A stretch of 64,000 nucleotides of DNA from Ectocarpus siliculosus (GCA_000310025.1 FN648619.1:344069-408068); one strand, 5' to 3'. Positions 1 to 13,317 are shown, counted from the first letter of the stretch. Notes: generated from the letters alone by a model not told the origin. Program-made: numbers and translations.

Positions 1-486
1 ACGCGGGCGGGGTTGGAGGCGGCAGCGCCACCGACGCCTCCTCCCGGACCGGAAGCTCCACCGCCGCCGCTCTCCTTGCTGTTGCTGCTGCCGCTGTTGT
101 TGTTGTTATTGTTGTTTCCCCCGGAAGAAGAGGAGGAGAAGGCACCGCCTCCGCTTCCGCCACCTCCGCCGGAAGCGTTGGTTCCGCCGCCGCCACCGCC
201 GCCACCGCCGCCGCCGCCGTTGTTGTCCACGGAGTCCGGCGCGATCTCGCCGCGGCTGATGGCCAGCTGCCGCTCGTGCTCGCGGTTCATTTCCTGTGGC
301 GCCGCGTGGCGAAGAACACGGCGCGGCAACCAAGGGCGGGGATAGGGGTGTGAGAAAACGGATTGATTCCGCCTAGCGCGCGACTCTTTAAATCTTAATA
401 AGCACTGTTCAATAACAACCACCCCGACGGTTCACCCTCCGGTGGAAAGCTTGAAAAACATTGAATGTATCTAGTTCGTTCATTTG

Positions 487-525
<39 letters not shown>

Positions 526-3500
526 AGAGAGAAAAGAGAGAGAAAAGAGAGACCGAGCCTTTCCGCTTGCGTTGCAGCTGCTGCCCGCAGCACAGCTGCA
601 AGCCGGTGTCAGGCGGGATGCAATTCAATCTTGCAACACTTCTACCCCTTAGTAGGCCCACACTAAGAAGCCCCCCAAGAAATATCGCAAAGTATCTGGG
701 GCGCGTACTCTCTCGACCGACTCAACACCAGCACCTCGTTTTAGCCGTGTAACCGCCCCATCCCTCGCCCCGAAAATCTCAACCCTCCAAGACAAAAAAG
801 AAACATGTTCGCGAATCCTGTATGCGCCAAAAAAAAAAAAGGTCCGATTCCGCGTCCGCGGTTCACCTCAATACCGGAGAGCAATCTATGATATCAATCT
901 TATCCTTGCAAGATAAACAAAAAAAGCTCCTTGATGGTATTTTTCTATGTGCGATAAAAAACTCACAACTTTCTGCTCCCGAGGTGCACCTCTATGTCGG
1001 AGAGCAATCTTACTCTTCCAGGATAAAAAAATAGATAACGGATGTGGTTCCTAAGCGCAAAACAATTAACAAGCTTTCTCCCTCGGTTCACCTCAATGTC
1101 GGACCGCAGCCTCAAGCTTCCAAGACAAGGAAAAACAACGTCTTGCTTGTGCCAAAAAATAAATAAATCAGATTCTGCTCCCGCTGTTCACCTCAATATC
1201 CGAGAGCAATCTTCACCCTTCCAGGAAAAAAAAAAAAATCACGGGCTTCGTTTCTAAGCGCAAAACAAATATTTTGCTGCTCCCTCGGGTTCACCTCAAT
1301 GTCCGAAAGCTCGATCTTGTAACCGTCGGGCAGGAAGGTGTTGAACCCGAGAATGAGTTTGTTGTAACCGCGGAACAGGCTGGAAACCCGTCGAATCACC
1401 CCGGGGGTGTCGATGGCCATGGCCTGCGGTACGGTACGTAGCGGTATCGACATTACGTGGGTCGGGCGGTAGCGCGAAGTGTGAGTGAATACTGATTTCT
1501 TTTTGCTAACAGCGTCGATCGACCGCGCTTACCGGCTGACCACGGAAAGACGACAGTCCCATTCGTGCGTGTGTGTACATGAGGGCGGGGAAGGAAAAGG
1601 GTGAGGGAGAAGAAGGAGCGCCATCATGACGAAAACTTTCGACATCCCAGCACGAAAAGACCGCTCTACAAACAAAGAACACGGGAAACCATTGCGCCGC
1701 GGAGAAGAGCACCTTGTGTTTCCCATTTTCCCACCACCTGTTTGATTCACCACCAGCAGCAGCAGCAGCAGCAGCAGCTGCTGCTGCTGCCTACATCTCC
1801 CGCACACGTTTTTGTCGTTTCGTATGGCGAGCAATTTCATCTCATCTGCTAATACTTGCTCTAGCCGAGTTGCCCATCAGTGTTGAGTCAAAACCATTGG
1901 TAGTGAGTCAGGCCGAGCCTCAGGTCCGATATGTTTGCCGAGAAAGGGCCAGGTGTGCTTGCGTACAAGACCATGTTGCGGTCTACCGACAACCGTCCCG
2001 ACTTCATCCTACCCAAAAATTTACCGTATGTGTCTTTTTCGCGCTGGCTGCATAACCGACGAGACGAGAGACAGTCATCTTTGACGGTGCACCAAGCAGC
2101 TAGGTATATATTTCAGCTTCTTGTCCATGGGCAGAAAAACACAAAAGGAGCAAAACGTGGTATCATTCACAGTAGTAGCAGCAGCAGCAGCAGCAGCATA
2201 CCTTGAAGTTCTTCATGATGTCGAGGAATTCATTGTAGATCTCCGGCTTGTCTCCGAACTCGATCTTGACCTGAAAAGCCGGGTCGGCAAGGCGGGGGGG
2301 TGCAAGGAAGGAGGAAGCACGACTTAAACTCCAAAGGAACGCGGCCACTTTGGAGGAAATCGGATGTTCAGATTATTCAGGGTGCCAACATCACGAAACA
2401 CCAATAACCCGGAGCCCTTCCCGCACTAACACCTAGATAGCCCGTTCCCAAAGCAAGACCTAGATACCTCTTCGTGCACGTAAAAAACCTAAATACGCCA
2501 TGTTGTTTTTCCCGTTTGATCAACTCAGGGGCGAGTGCTGCGCGCGATGAGAGTTTCTCCAAAAGTGGCGGCGCGGTTCTATCAAAATACGATCATTACC
2601 ACTCGCGTGCACCGATGTTTCGCGGGGGCATTTCGCAAACAAACTATCGACTGACGTTTACCAGTAGGGCGAAGCAAAGCGGCAAGAAACCCGGTGACGT
2701 GCTAGGGTTGACAAGGCAAGACATGCGCCGCCATCGTCAGCGTCCATTCTGACGACAAGTCTGCGAACGTACCCGTCCAGCACCTCTCTCGAACTGCTAC
2801 TACAGCGAGGGATTCGCAACCAGCAACACACGTCTTCTTGTCGAAAAGAGATCCCCACCGCGCCTACACAAAATAGTCGGTGCTACGTTGCTATTATTGG
2901 CACTTGACTCTCATAGAAAACATTCAACTCCAGCGAGAAAATCTTGCTCTGGTGACCTTAGAAGACCAAGAATAATGGTTTTCGTGAGGGTACGGGCCAA
3001 TCAAAAACAAAGCGGAGACGTAGACAGCACAAGACAATAGAATCACGAGGGACGGCTGAATCCTGCTCTCGACAACAAAGGTTGAGGCAAGCACAGCAGA
3101 ACAGAAGACAACAACAGCAAGTAAGACTTTTTTTGCTGCGTGACGCCCCCGCCTCGACGTCTCAAAGATTTGCCAAAATGCGTCGACCGTCGCCCAGAAT
3201 AGAGGGGACGCAAAAAGAAAATACATGGCATGCTATAGCAAGTGAAAAATAGTGCTGAAGGGGGGACAAATTTTGCACCTGAGTACCTTTTCTTCTTCGG
3301 CTTTTTGCGGACGACACTACCACCATATATGGAAATGAAGAGACCAATGAGATGTTCGAAAGCTCCTTATTGTTTAAAGTCAAGAGTGTGACACGCGTGC
3401 GGGAACACAACACAACACAACACAACATAACACATTGCAGCACCGACATACTGCTGTAAACAATACCTGGTCGAGATATAGGAGAGCATCCTCTACACGT

Positions 3501-3555
3501 AGCTCCCGCATCCTAGCTCCTCCTGGGGGGACTGAGTCCCGTTCTCCCGTTCGAT
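1..3555 (-). CDS. SIN3: SIN3 co-repressor, N-terminal part with PAH1 (partial)
   Basis: SIN3 is the scaffold of a nuclear histone deacetylase co-repressor complex; its PAH domains bind repressor peptides. Four exons can be joined on the minus strand: 3555-3467, 2270-2202, 1423-1295 and 293 to beyond the left edge. Splice sites are GT-AG and phases agree. The joined protein reads [11 protein letters not shown], then [23 protein letters not shown] split across exon 2, then [15 protein letters not shown] and [17 protein letters not shown]. This is the PAH1 four-helix domain, including the near-invariant FNTFLP-GY loop. Exon 4 begins [16 protein letters not shown] and becomes a Gly/Asn/Ser low-complexity linker, as expected between PAH1 and PAH2. 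The start is uncertain: a Met lies at 3511-3509, but the exon is open to its acceptor at 3556, so a further 5' exon is possible. PAH2, PAH3 and the HDAC-interaction domain would lie outside the window. The SIN3 identification is secure; the exact N terminus is not. Confidence 0.86.
495..520. repeat. (AG)n microsatellite
   Basis: A dinucleotide AG run followed by imperfect AAAAGAGAG units to about 550, inside the SIN3 intron between 294 and 1294. Confidence 0.9.
845..1300 (-). repeat. Intronic tandem repeat of the SIN3 exon 3 end and donor site
   Basis: Five units spaced about 100-124 bp each repeat the last bases of exon 3 plus the donor, reading GACATTGAG|GTGAAC on the minus strand. On the plus strand the cores (ttcacctcaat or a close variant) lie near 1290, 1187, 1087, 985 and 861. 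The first, 1295/1294, is the junction that keeps the SIN3 frame. Each unit also carries a T-rich run and a CTTGGAAG-like box. Confidence 0.8.
1752..1790. repeat. (CAG)n-(CTG)n mirrored trinucleotide tract
   Basis: Seven to eight CAG units run directly into four CTG units, so the tract is self-complementary across its centre. It lies in SIN3 intron 2. Another CAG run sits at 2175-2199, immediately inside the donor of the exon ending at 2202. Confidence 0.85.
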
Positions 3556-4857
3556 CTGCGCAGGAACAGGAACAGGAGTGGAGAAAGAAGGGACGACACA
3601 GCAGACGGATCAAAAAAGGCAAACACAAAACACATAAGGAAGGGTATCAACCGTAAGGACACTTCCCCGGCTTAAGGATACTTTTTTCTAAGAAAAAACC
3701 ACGTGTGTCCTTAACCGAGGTTCGACTGTACCTGACGTTTTAGCCTGGGTCACACAAGAGGACCGCCACACAGGAGCTTTTCTCATTGTATTATACATTT
3801 TTTTATTGCCCCACTTTTCCCCCTGCGGTGCTTACCCTACATACAGGTGTATTTCGAAAAAGTATGGCCGAAACAAATGTAGCGCTGCCATAAAAGCAAC
3901 TACTGCTGTATGCACATGTACAAAAATTAACAACAGGGACCCCTGTTGCATTGCCTTGTGTATCAAAGCGACCCCTTGCGATCGGTCCAATGGCGAAATT
4001 GGTAGACTACGCCGAGCGCCTCCCAAACTAGGCACATTGTAGGCGACTGATTTCGGCGACTCGATCTTCTTCTCGTGTTAATTGATGGCAAATCTAAAAC
4101 CAACTTGCTCACAGTATGTCACCAATCGCCTACTACCTAGGCGCAAGACTATCTAGAATTGAAAAAACTCTCGTTCGCTGTTGTTAGCTTTTTTGACGTT
4201 CCATTTCGCCCTCAAAGCGATCCTGGAACCAACGTTGTGGGCATCAAGAGATACTCGCTGCGCGGCCGAACTTCTGTCTTCTCGCGCTGGCGACGTCGCG
4301 CCGTCGTGTAGCCGACCGCGCGTTGTCAACCCAAAAAATCACGCCATTTTCCCTCGACTCCCAGAGGAGGTCTGCGACCACACCAGGTCGAACGAACGAA
4401 TGAAGAATGACCCTCGACGGTGTACGGGCAAAATCCGTGCAATGCTTTGTGCGTACCAATTGATGCATGCAGCCGTTGCGGCCTGCAAGTAGATAAGTAG
4501 ATGAGAAAAACGTAAAAATATGAAAATAGGGCTGGCAGGGCCTTTCGCGAAAAATAAGGAAAATCGACGCAGAACACACACCTGAGCCATGGATTGTACA
4601 CTAAACTCTATATAATCACATGATCACCTATCCTCGACGACGGTGACGAAATCTAAGAAATAATTGAGCCTCGACCCCAAGTTGCCGTTTCTTGTATTCA
4701 CGGGCTGCAACTGCTGTAATCTAGAAACCAGATTTGGAGACTTTGGTGGCCTTGGCCGAACAGCATTCCGCGACAGGCAGCCAATTCAAGGGGGGAAGGC
4801 CTCTCGTCTGATGGTTGATCTACATTATTTCTCCATATGGCGTAGGAGACATGCGGA

Positions 4858-5038
4858 AGATACCACACCCCCCCGGATCGATTTTCACAGCTCGATAACA
4901 ATACTCCACGACGAGAGAGCTTGCATGCACAAAACGTTCGGAACATTCGGAAGGTCTCTCGACGAGACCGTTCCAACGCCGCCCTTTTCACCGCCTATGT
5001 TGAACATCAGTCCAGGGTGCGCGGTATCTTGTGTCATC
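4858..5038. mobile_element. MITE-like element, copy 1
   Basis: It opens with AGATACCACACCCCC and closes with GGGTGCGCGGTATCTTGTG, whose reverse complement matches the opening, so it has terminal inverted repeats. The interior holds GAGACCGTTCCAACGCCGCC, shared with copies at 14.2, 16.1 and 19.7 kb. No coding capacity is seen, so it is a non-autonomous element. Confidence 0.7.
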
Positions 5039-6211
5039 ACCGACATAAGAACGGTGGTTATCTTTTGCTCTTCAAGAGGACCCAGAGGGACAGACCGCGT
5101 CAACCGCGGCCTTATTGCTCTTTCTACTACAACGGACGTATATATGCATGCGCGCGACTTATGCGTACACCCTGATGCGTGTAACTGGTGTGCAGCGGGG
5201 CATTATTAGTTGCCTTCGCGCGCCTAAGTCTGTGTCTACATATCTCTGGAAGTGCACCGGATGCCGTTGCCCCCGGCGCAAGGAGAGGCCACACTCCTCT
5301 ATCACATGAGGACAGCGCCCTCAGGACAAAAAGACGGCCAGTGCGTAACACCTTTAGTGACACGAAGGCGGGGCAACTCTGCTGCTCATGGTTCGAAACA
5401 ACCATTCTGTTATGTGTAGTATGGGTTTGTCGTGAAACAACCACAGCAGCAGAGAGGAGCTGGCCAACAGCTGCCGGTGGCGTTAAAATTACGCGAACAT
5501 GGTCGTCATTGCATGCACCACAGCAGCGGTGGGAGTGCAGACACCGAGCACACGTGCATAGCCGTTCATGGTTGACAATGTGCGTTGGTACGAGCATCGG
5601 GAGCGTCATCACTGGCGGCATGAGCTGCAAAAAAGCGTGCGCGCGGCACACAGCGAGGCAACGAGGGAGGGATGGGGGGAGAGAAAGCAGAACACACTCC
5701 GGCGGTCCGACTTGTCTCCAGAGAGTACGCTACACTCGTACTTAGAAGCTTGATTGGAGAGGGGGGCAGAGTACGAGCAGCGCCGCCTTCACAGAGCCGA
5801 GTGATCTTTTCCAACAGGCCCTGGGCTTGCCCAAAGTGAGAGGTACACAGTCAGTCTGCCGCGATAAAAAGTGAGCCTGCACATCATCATGTCTTACTGG
5901 CGGTGGTTGCTCTCGGTGAAAAGAGGCGACTGGGGGCGCATGCGGTGCCAAATTGCCCGCACACAAAAATGAGGTACAGATAGAGAGGGAGAGAGGGTCG
6001 GATACTGCGGATTCAACGACGCACACTTTGGTACCGGTGGTCAACAGCTCCCCTCCTGGACTGTGGAAAGGACCTCCGCTTGCACACCAGCGTGGTCAAT
6101 CATTGCGGGGGTGAGTTGCTCTGCCCTGCCGCGTCTGCTGCAAGCGTTTGTGTCAATAATCTACTTCAAAAAAACGTTTTTTTTCCCGCCGCGCCCGGCT
6201 CCCCACACACC

Positions 6212-6258
<47 letters not shown>
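6212..6258. repeat. (CAG)n trinucleotide repeat
   Basis: About fifteen CAG units. Flanking frames give poly-Q or poly-A with no recognisable domain, so coding use is not supported. Confidence 0.9.
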
Positions 6259-6609
6259 TACGAGATGTGAAGCAGGAGGGGAAAGAGCAGTAGCACACGC
6301 TCAAGAGCTTGCTCTAGCCTTCCAGACACACGATAGATCCAGGACACCGCTGCTACTGAGGGCTTGGCTCGCAAGCTCTCCTGCGAGGCAGCACGCGCGC
6401 GCACATTGCGCACAAAACAACACCGGGGTGTCTGGTGCCCCCTCCCTAAAAAAACGAGGCAAGCACCGACAGACACGCGGAGACACACACCACACAGCAG
6501 ATCGCACATGAACCCAGAGAGCGACAAACCAAAGACACAAATGAATCAGGCGGCGGCTCCTCGCGTGCACTCGGACGGCATTGCTGCGTGGCTGCCCGTT
6601 GTGCTTTGC

Positions 6610-6645
<36 letters not shown>

Positions 6646-6647
6646 CT
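6610..6647. repeat. (CTG)n trinucleotide repeat
   Basis: About a dozen CTG units with one GTT interruption. On the minus strand this encodes a Q-run in a 127-codon frame with no other recognisable feature. Confidence 0.9.
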
Positions 6648-8484
6648 CTGGGCGCGAGGCTAAAAGGCAGACCGACAAGTTCACGCGAATCAGTTTTCTC
6701 TCTCACCCCCAATCCTGGCCTCCGTTGGTCCTGCCCGAGTTAACGAGAGGATCTCTATCAATGATGCCTTTCCTTGGGAAGTCGGTGGCGTGCACGCTCT
6801 CCCTTGCTGATCTGCCGCCCCGTGTGCTGCTTGGTGCTGCCTGTGCCGTGGGTCTCTGATGGTCGCGTCCCCCTCTCTCTGTCTCTGTCCCCCGCTCTCT
6901 CGCTTCATAAAACTTTTTTTTTTCACAACCTAGAATTCACAACGATATTTTTTGGGGGGAGGGGATAGGGAGTAATCATCCCCGATCCCCTATTAGTTGA
7001 ATACTGTGGCTATTGAAATCTGCCGGCTCCGAACCTTGCCTTGCCGAACCTGCTTTTTGAAGCATTCAAAGACCTGCGCCCCGGGGCAAAAAACGCGCCA
7101 ACTTGAAGGTGAGCTGGCCGTAGCTTCACATAACCTGTGCTAGGCAAGACCTGTGTTCTCTTCGAAGCGCGGCGGTAGGCCATACTGCTGCAGCTGCTGT
7201 TGTTGTTGACCCTGGTGTGGCGGTTGTCTTGTTGATGCTGTTCCTTGGTTTGGCCCTCTCTGTCTTCGTAGGTTACAGGAGGGAGTAACTGCTGGAATAG
7301 AGCAGTTATGTCGTCAACCTTTGTGCACTTCAAGAACCAACCTATACACCCGGGGCGCTCTCTCCTCTACGTGTTCTCTCGTCAGCTGCGACCACCACTG
7401 CCGGTGCTGGCCTAGTCTCCTCTTGAGAGACGGAGACGAAGTAGCACTTGGCCGATCACGCAGGGAACTTGCCCATGTCTTCAGACACATGTCTCCCCGC
7501 ACCCACTTACACCAGTGCAAATACCAGCAATTTAACCGCTGCTGCATGTGCGGCTGCTTCTCGATGGTTGGCAACAACCGAACGGGGTTGCTCTAATCGC
7601 GTGCGACAAAACGCATGTTCTTGTTCTGACCAGTCGTCTGTCGACTACTACTGTTAGCGGCAAATCACCGAGCGGGGATGACGTGGTACGTAGGGGCGGT
7701 GCGGGGAAACCCCCCCCCCCACTAGGAAAGTTCAGCCACAACGAGTTTACAGCGTCCATCCAGCACTCCGTCCGCGCTTGGGTAGACTACTTTATACGTT
7801 CGCCATATTCTCTTTGCATTTGACACACTAGTCGTCGCCAACGTGGGCGGACAACCACGGGTTGGTCGCCACCTTCCATCCCGCCAACGGCAATTTTACT
7901 GCCCATCAAGATGTCAAAAATAGAGTCGGCGACGTGTTCCTGCTGTGCCACAGAAAAAAAACAAGAAGTTTCCTTGCACACACCTACAGCAACAGTGTAA
8001 GAGAGCCCCCCCCCCTCAGGGCATGTGCCCTACAAGTATCTATGCTTAGCCGGTGGGAGTTAGTTCAATGAAATTGCTTCCACTGCTGTTGTAGGCGATG
8101 TTGTTCCGGCGAGCGTCACGGCTTTCTTTGTCTTCAATGCATAAACCAGACCAATAAATATGCACCTGCAAGCAAGTTTTTTTTGCTTGTATGCTTTCAC
8201 AGAGTATCTCCGACGATTAGCCGCTACTATTCATGTTGTTTCAGAACGTCCCCCCCCGTTGAGAAGAACGTCGAATCGGGCCAATGCTCAATTCCTGATT
8301 TGGCGTCGAAGGAGATATCGTCGTTAGATCTCTTGTACTTCGTATGAAATAGGTTCTTGTTACTGTGGGCTGTCGCATCCTGCTTCGCTACTCCGTTCTC
8401 CGTATGCATAGGTATACCAAGTTACGTACATTTTTCTGTTTCTTGCCTTGCTGAGAAAAATGGCCGAAGAAAATACAACCGGGG

Positions 8485-8660
8485 AGTACGGTGTGGCGAA
8501 CACCGATTGGCGAAGCAATTGAACCGAAAGTCTGGTGTGGCGAACACTGATTGGGTGGGATCATTCAACACCGAAAAGTGTGGTACGGCGAGCACTGGTG
8601 CATACGGGAGTCAATGGCCCGAAAGTTTGGTGTGGCCAACACTGATTGGGGGAGGATGTC
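8485..8660. repeat. Imperfect tandem repeat
   Basis: Units of roughly 45-70 bp share GTGTGGCGAACACYGATTGG and CCGAAAGT. Cores lie near 8491, 8535, 8580 and 8628. It is not coding by inspection. Confidence 0.6.
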
Positions 8661-10516
8661 GTCCCCCTGGAGCTCCTGACTCCCTCCTCGTGGCGGACCC
8701 ATGCCCCAACCACCCCAGCTTCATCCGCGCTGGGTGCGACTCCAACGGAAGCTTAGCTCATATCATGTGATAGGCAGCACTTGCGGAGGATTGGTAATGT
8801 TGCTTTCGACACACTCCCGCAGCTACCGGGGTGTCGGTCGCTCCTGGCACGTTTCTTCTGCTTTGGCTATCCCAGACTGAGCTGCGTGTCTGTATTACAG
8901 CCCTGTTTTCTTGTTATTCGTGTAACGTTTGAGCCTCGTTTTTTCTGAACGTGTTTTTTTCTTGACCTGCGGGCCCGCACTGGATGTTGTCGTTGATGTT
9001 GTTGTTGTTATTGTCGTTGTTGTTGTCGTTGTTGTCCTCACATTGAAAACCGTTCCGATCTTTCTATCGTACGTCCAAAAAGTCAAACGAAAGACTCTAT
9101 ATGCATACCACCAGTGATTTTTTTAGGGCACAAGTGGCAAGACTTTGGGAGGTTTACCCATGTAGAAAATGCCTCAAGACCCCGACCAAGACTCGCTTGG
9201 TGAGTGTTACAATCTCTTCGGCGGGCTGGACAAACGGGGCGGCACATCCTGCAGGGAGGGTCCGTTTAGACCCACCGTCCAGTGGAAAAGTTATATCCCA
9301 TGGAATTGTGGGCTCCCTCCACAACGTACGACTACCGTTCGGATCCCTGCCGCTCAAGTCCCGAAACATTTGCTTAAAACACCAAGATTGAAGTTTACGG
9401 ACCGATGGCGTGGTCGGTGACTCCTTGCCTGTTGGCTGCGAGTGCGAACAACTTTTTTTTTTGGGGGGGGGGCGTGTTGACATCACCAACGAAAGCAGCG
9501 CGCAGCAGGTGTCGCAAGCCAGAGATGTGCTGGTTTTCCGCGCAAATCGCTTCGTTCAAGGCTGTAGCGCTGATTGGCTCGCGCTACCCCGCTCTTTTTG
9601 ACGCCGACCGCGAGGCTGGAGAGAAAGCCGTGCCTATGCTGAGCGCGCTGTGTCCACTCGACGAGGTCTATTTACCGTCTGTTAGTTACTCTTTGGTCGA
9701 TCCGGACGTCTGACCTACATGGGTTCCCCACATGGGAGTGTCACACACCGTGGCCGATCCAACCCAACCCTACCCAACCCAACCCCAACCCTCACCCACG
9801 GCCAACGCACGGCCTAGCGACCGAGAACTGGGCTCAAACGCGGCTGCGCCGCGTTGTCGGTATGCGGAATGGGGAGAGGGCGCTGGAGAGGAATCAACCG
9901 CCCGAACCAACGCTCGACCAATCGGAGGGCGTAAAAAGCCCATAGATGGGCCTAACCCTAGCAGACCAGTCAATAACTGATTTCAATGCACCATCGGGGG
10001 GGGGCGTTCTGGCGTTCTTTGGCGGCATAAAATCGCCAATCCCATACCCTCCCTGCCCCCATGAATTTGCTCCACGGCACCCCTCACCAGCTTGAAACGC
10101 GTGAGCTCCCCCTTCCCTTCCCTCATTTCTTGACCCTTTGTAGTCCAGACGCTTCCACCTGTTGGGCTTACGTTTTCGAGTGAGCAATGCTTCCAAGCCC
10201 ACGGGGTTGCTCGATGTTTTTCACGGCGCGAATGTTGTTGCGGATCTCGCCCACACGCAGCCGCGGTGCGACCTATTGCAGCCGATTTCGAACCATTTGG
10301 TCAAGTTTTGATATCGGCGTGTAATAAAGCTTGTTCGCGGGTTCGTTCGAGACCCATGTTGTGACGCTCGGGGTGTGTTTTTTTTTTTTTCTTCTCTGAG
10401 AGCCCTTTTTCAATTGTCGACGACGCTGAGCTTGCGTCCCCCGCTCGCATCACGCGACGCAGGTATTTTTTTTACTCCTCAGATACCGCCAAGCGAGAGG
10501 GGAGAGGAAGGCGACG

Positions 10517-13249
10517 ATGGCGAAACACGTCAACGAGGACTCCGTGGCTATCAGAGGGCTGTCAGAAGAAGACGTCGCCGACCTTAAGGAAGCTTTCGAC
10601 AACTTCGATCGGAATGGGGTGCGTGCGGACGCGCGTAGGTACCTGTCCGTCTGCCTGTCCTTCTTCCTCTCGTTGCAATCTGCTGTGACCCCCCCCCCCC
10701 CCCTCCCCCGCAGGTGATGTGAGAGCCTGGTCCGGTGAGAACCCGGCGTGCTCCGTCCCGACTTTGTAGGGATGCGAGGTCAATGGTCTAACGACGACGG
10801 CATGCACGGCTATGAGTACAACCCCCCCTCGCCCGCAGTTCGAACTGATGTGGAAAAGCAGATTATGCTCCGAGTGTGATCACCCACGAAGCGATGCGTG
10901 GCGAGCCTGTTGTGTGCAAGCGCCCAAAGATCAAATTCTCCTTGTAGCACTTGAGCCATCGTCGTGCCTGCCCACCGTGAAACGTTTGGTTAGCCGGGAT
11001 GCACGATTAACCCATGGCATATCTGGTTGGCAGAGCAAACACGAGGATGATGACACTGTCAGCTTCTGGTTCATCGTTTACAAACGTAGCCTTGGCAGGC
11101 GAAAACCTGGCACACCGCTCCGTCCCGGCATTGTATAGAGGAGGTCCATGGTCCAACGACCACGGCAAGCATTAGCATTTACATTAATTAGTACACCACC
11201 ACACCCCCCGCAGCTTCCGTCAAATTCGGGACGATTGGACGGAACGGGATATGCTTTGGAAATGTGTTTGGATTGTTTCTTGTGTTGGGGTAGCGGTAAA
11301 CGACAACAGCAGTATCAACAACAACAACAGCAACAACAACAACAACGACTCGCAACAACAACGACAGCAGCAGCAACAACAGCAACAATGATAACAACAA
11401 CAACGACAGCAGCAGCAACAACAGCAACAATGATAACAAGAACAACGACAGCAGCAACAACAACATAACGACAGGGCCAAGCGTTCCTCGGACGGTACAA
11501 ATTGCAAAATACAGGCTCTGCTGTTGTTTCCTGTGATAGTACGGCCATCGCGGAGCGTGCCGTGCCGTGCGTGCTCTCATGGCCACGGAACTGAAGGAGC
11601 ATGGCTGACAACCCTTGCACCCCCCCCTTCCGCAATTTTTCCGTGGAATTGGAAAATGACCCCTGGAAAAATGTTTTTCGACAGGACGGAACCATTGACT
11701 CGGTTGAGCTGGCGACGGTGCTACGTTCTCTAGGCTACTCGCCGACAAAGGATCAGCTGAAGAAGCTCATGGACAAGGTACCAATTTCGTGTGGCGCTTG
11801 ACAGAAAATATGTCCCAGAGTGTGAGGGAGGGTGAAAGGTATTCCATGTCCATAAGCACGGCAGTTTTTTTGCATGGTGTTGCGGATTCGTATTGCATGT
11901 ACGTATGAAGAGAGTGGAAATTGTTTTTTGGGAAGGATGCCCCTGTCAGGAGTCTTCCCCCCGTACACGAGAACGGCAACTCGACGAGGCTCCACACGAC
12001 AGGGTATGTTTTCCGGAGCTAAGAACGGTCCACCCAGGTTTTTCTAGACAAGCAAACATGCCGGATACAGTATGGTATTGGCTAAGATGGGGCTAGTTTT
12101 AGGGTTCGCGTGCCCCTCCCGGGTCTGGTTTGTTTGTTTGTCCTGAAGGTGGATTTGGGCAGCACAAATTGTTCATTCAAGTTTTCTTCCTTTTCGTTTT
12201 CGTGCGTGCAGGGCGTAAATATGTACCAACCGCTTCCGGATTTGTTTTTTTTTCGTTCAAGGTAGATTTGGACGGCACAAATTGTTCATTCAGTTTTTAG
12301 CTTTTTGCTTTTCGTGCATGCAGGGCGTAAATATGCACCAACCGCTTCCGGATTTGTTTGTTTGGTTCGAGGTGGATTTGGACGGTACAAATTGTTCGTT
12401 CAATTTTTAGTTTTTTAGTTTTCGTGCGTGCAGGGCGTAAATAATATGCACCGACCGCTTCCAGATTTGTTTGTTGTGTTCCAAAAGGTGGATCTGGACG
12501 GCACTGGAGACATTTCATTCGAGGAGTTCGTGGTGCTGATGAGAGTGGGGGGCATGGAGACGGACTACGAGAAGGAGATCAACGGAGCTTTCTCCTTCTT
12601 CGACAAGAACGGCGACGGGCAGGTATTGGTTACAACGTATGCAGGGAGAGGGTTTACCGCGGTTTGCGCGTACCAACACAACGCAAGCGCAAGGTAGATT
12701 CGAATCCGGTTCGCGACCGCCAGGTGGCGATTGCGGTACAACACAGTACGACTGCAATGTGTGTGTTGTTTTCTGTTTTGGCTAGTTTTTAGTTCCTGTT
12801 TTTGGGACGCGATAGTGCAAGTTCAACACGGTTTTCCTGCCAGGCTGTTCGTTCTCTCCTCCGTGTTTTGACGCCCGCCACCGAGTTTCCTACGCCGACC
12901 ATTCCTCACCGACCATGGTCACATGGGGCGATGCATTCGCTGAAGACTTCATCCAGAACGCGCTTTGAGAACCCACAGTTGGGGGATAAGTTCGGTGCGC
13001 GCATATGCGTAGCAGCAACAGCAAGATTCTCGATCGTGCCCATGAAGGTTTGGGCCATTAGTCGGCGTTGTCCGTGAAAATACATTCTCGAACTCGACCT
13101 GGTACTGTACCTCTTGGTTCTTTCCTACGCTTTTTAAGGCAACGAGACCTTTGTTTCTGTCTCTCTTGTCTCTATCTCTGTCTCTGTCTCTCCTCTGCTT
13201 TTCTGTCTTTCGGCCTCTCTCGAATTATCCCCCTCTCTCCTTCTCTCTC

Positions 13250-13317
<68 letters not shown>

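Larger units (their letters stand above)
3556..10516. other. Seven kb without a recognisable gene
   Basis: I read all six frames and recognise no domain. Open frames here are short, often Q/L/C-rich from trinucleotide repeats, and lack neighbours that splice in phase. It holds one MITE (4858-5038), CAG/CTG runs near 6212 and 6610, a GTT-rich tract near 8985-9035 and imperfect repeats at 8485-8660. Upstream SIN3 exons or untranslated leader could lie here, but none can be shown. Confidence 0.6.

Noticed and set aside
6301-6684. Q-rich minus-strand frame that might be a SIN3 N-terminal exon
   Set aside because: Glutamine arises from a CTG microsatellite, and no splice-compatible connection to the exon at 3555 could be shown.
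9154-9489. 111-codon minus-strand frame suggestive of a retroelement fragment
   Set aside because: No reverse transcriptase, integrase, protease or gag motif could be recognised.
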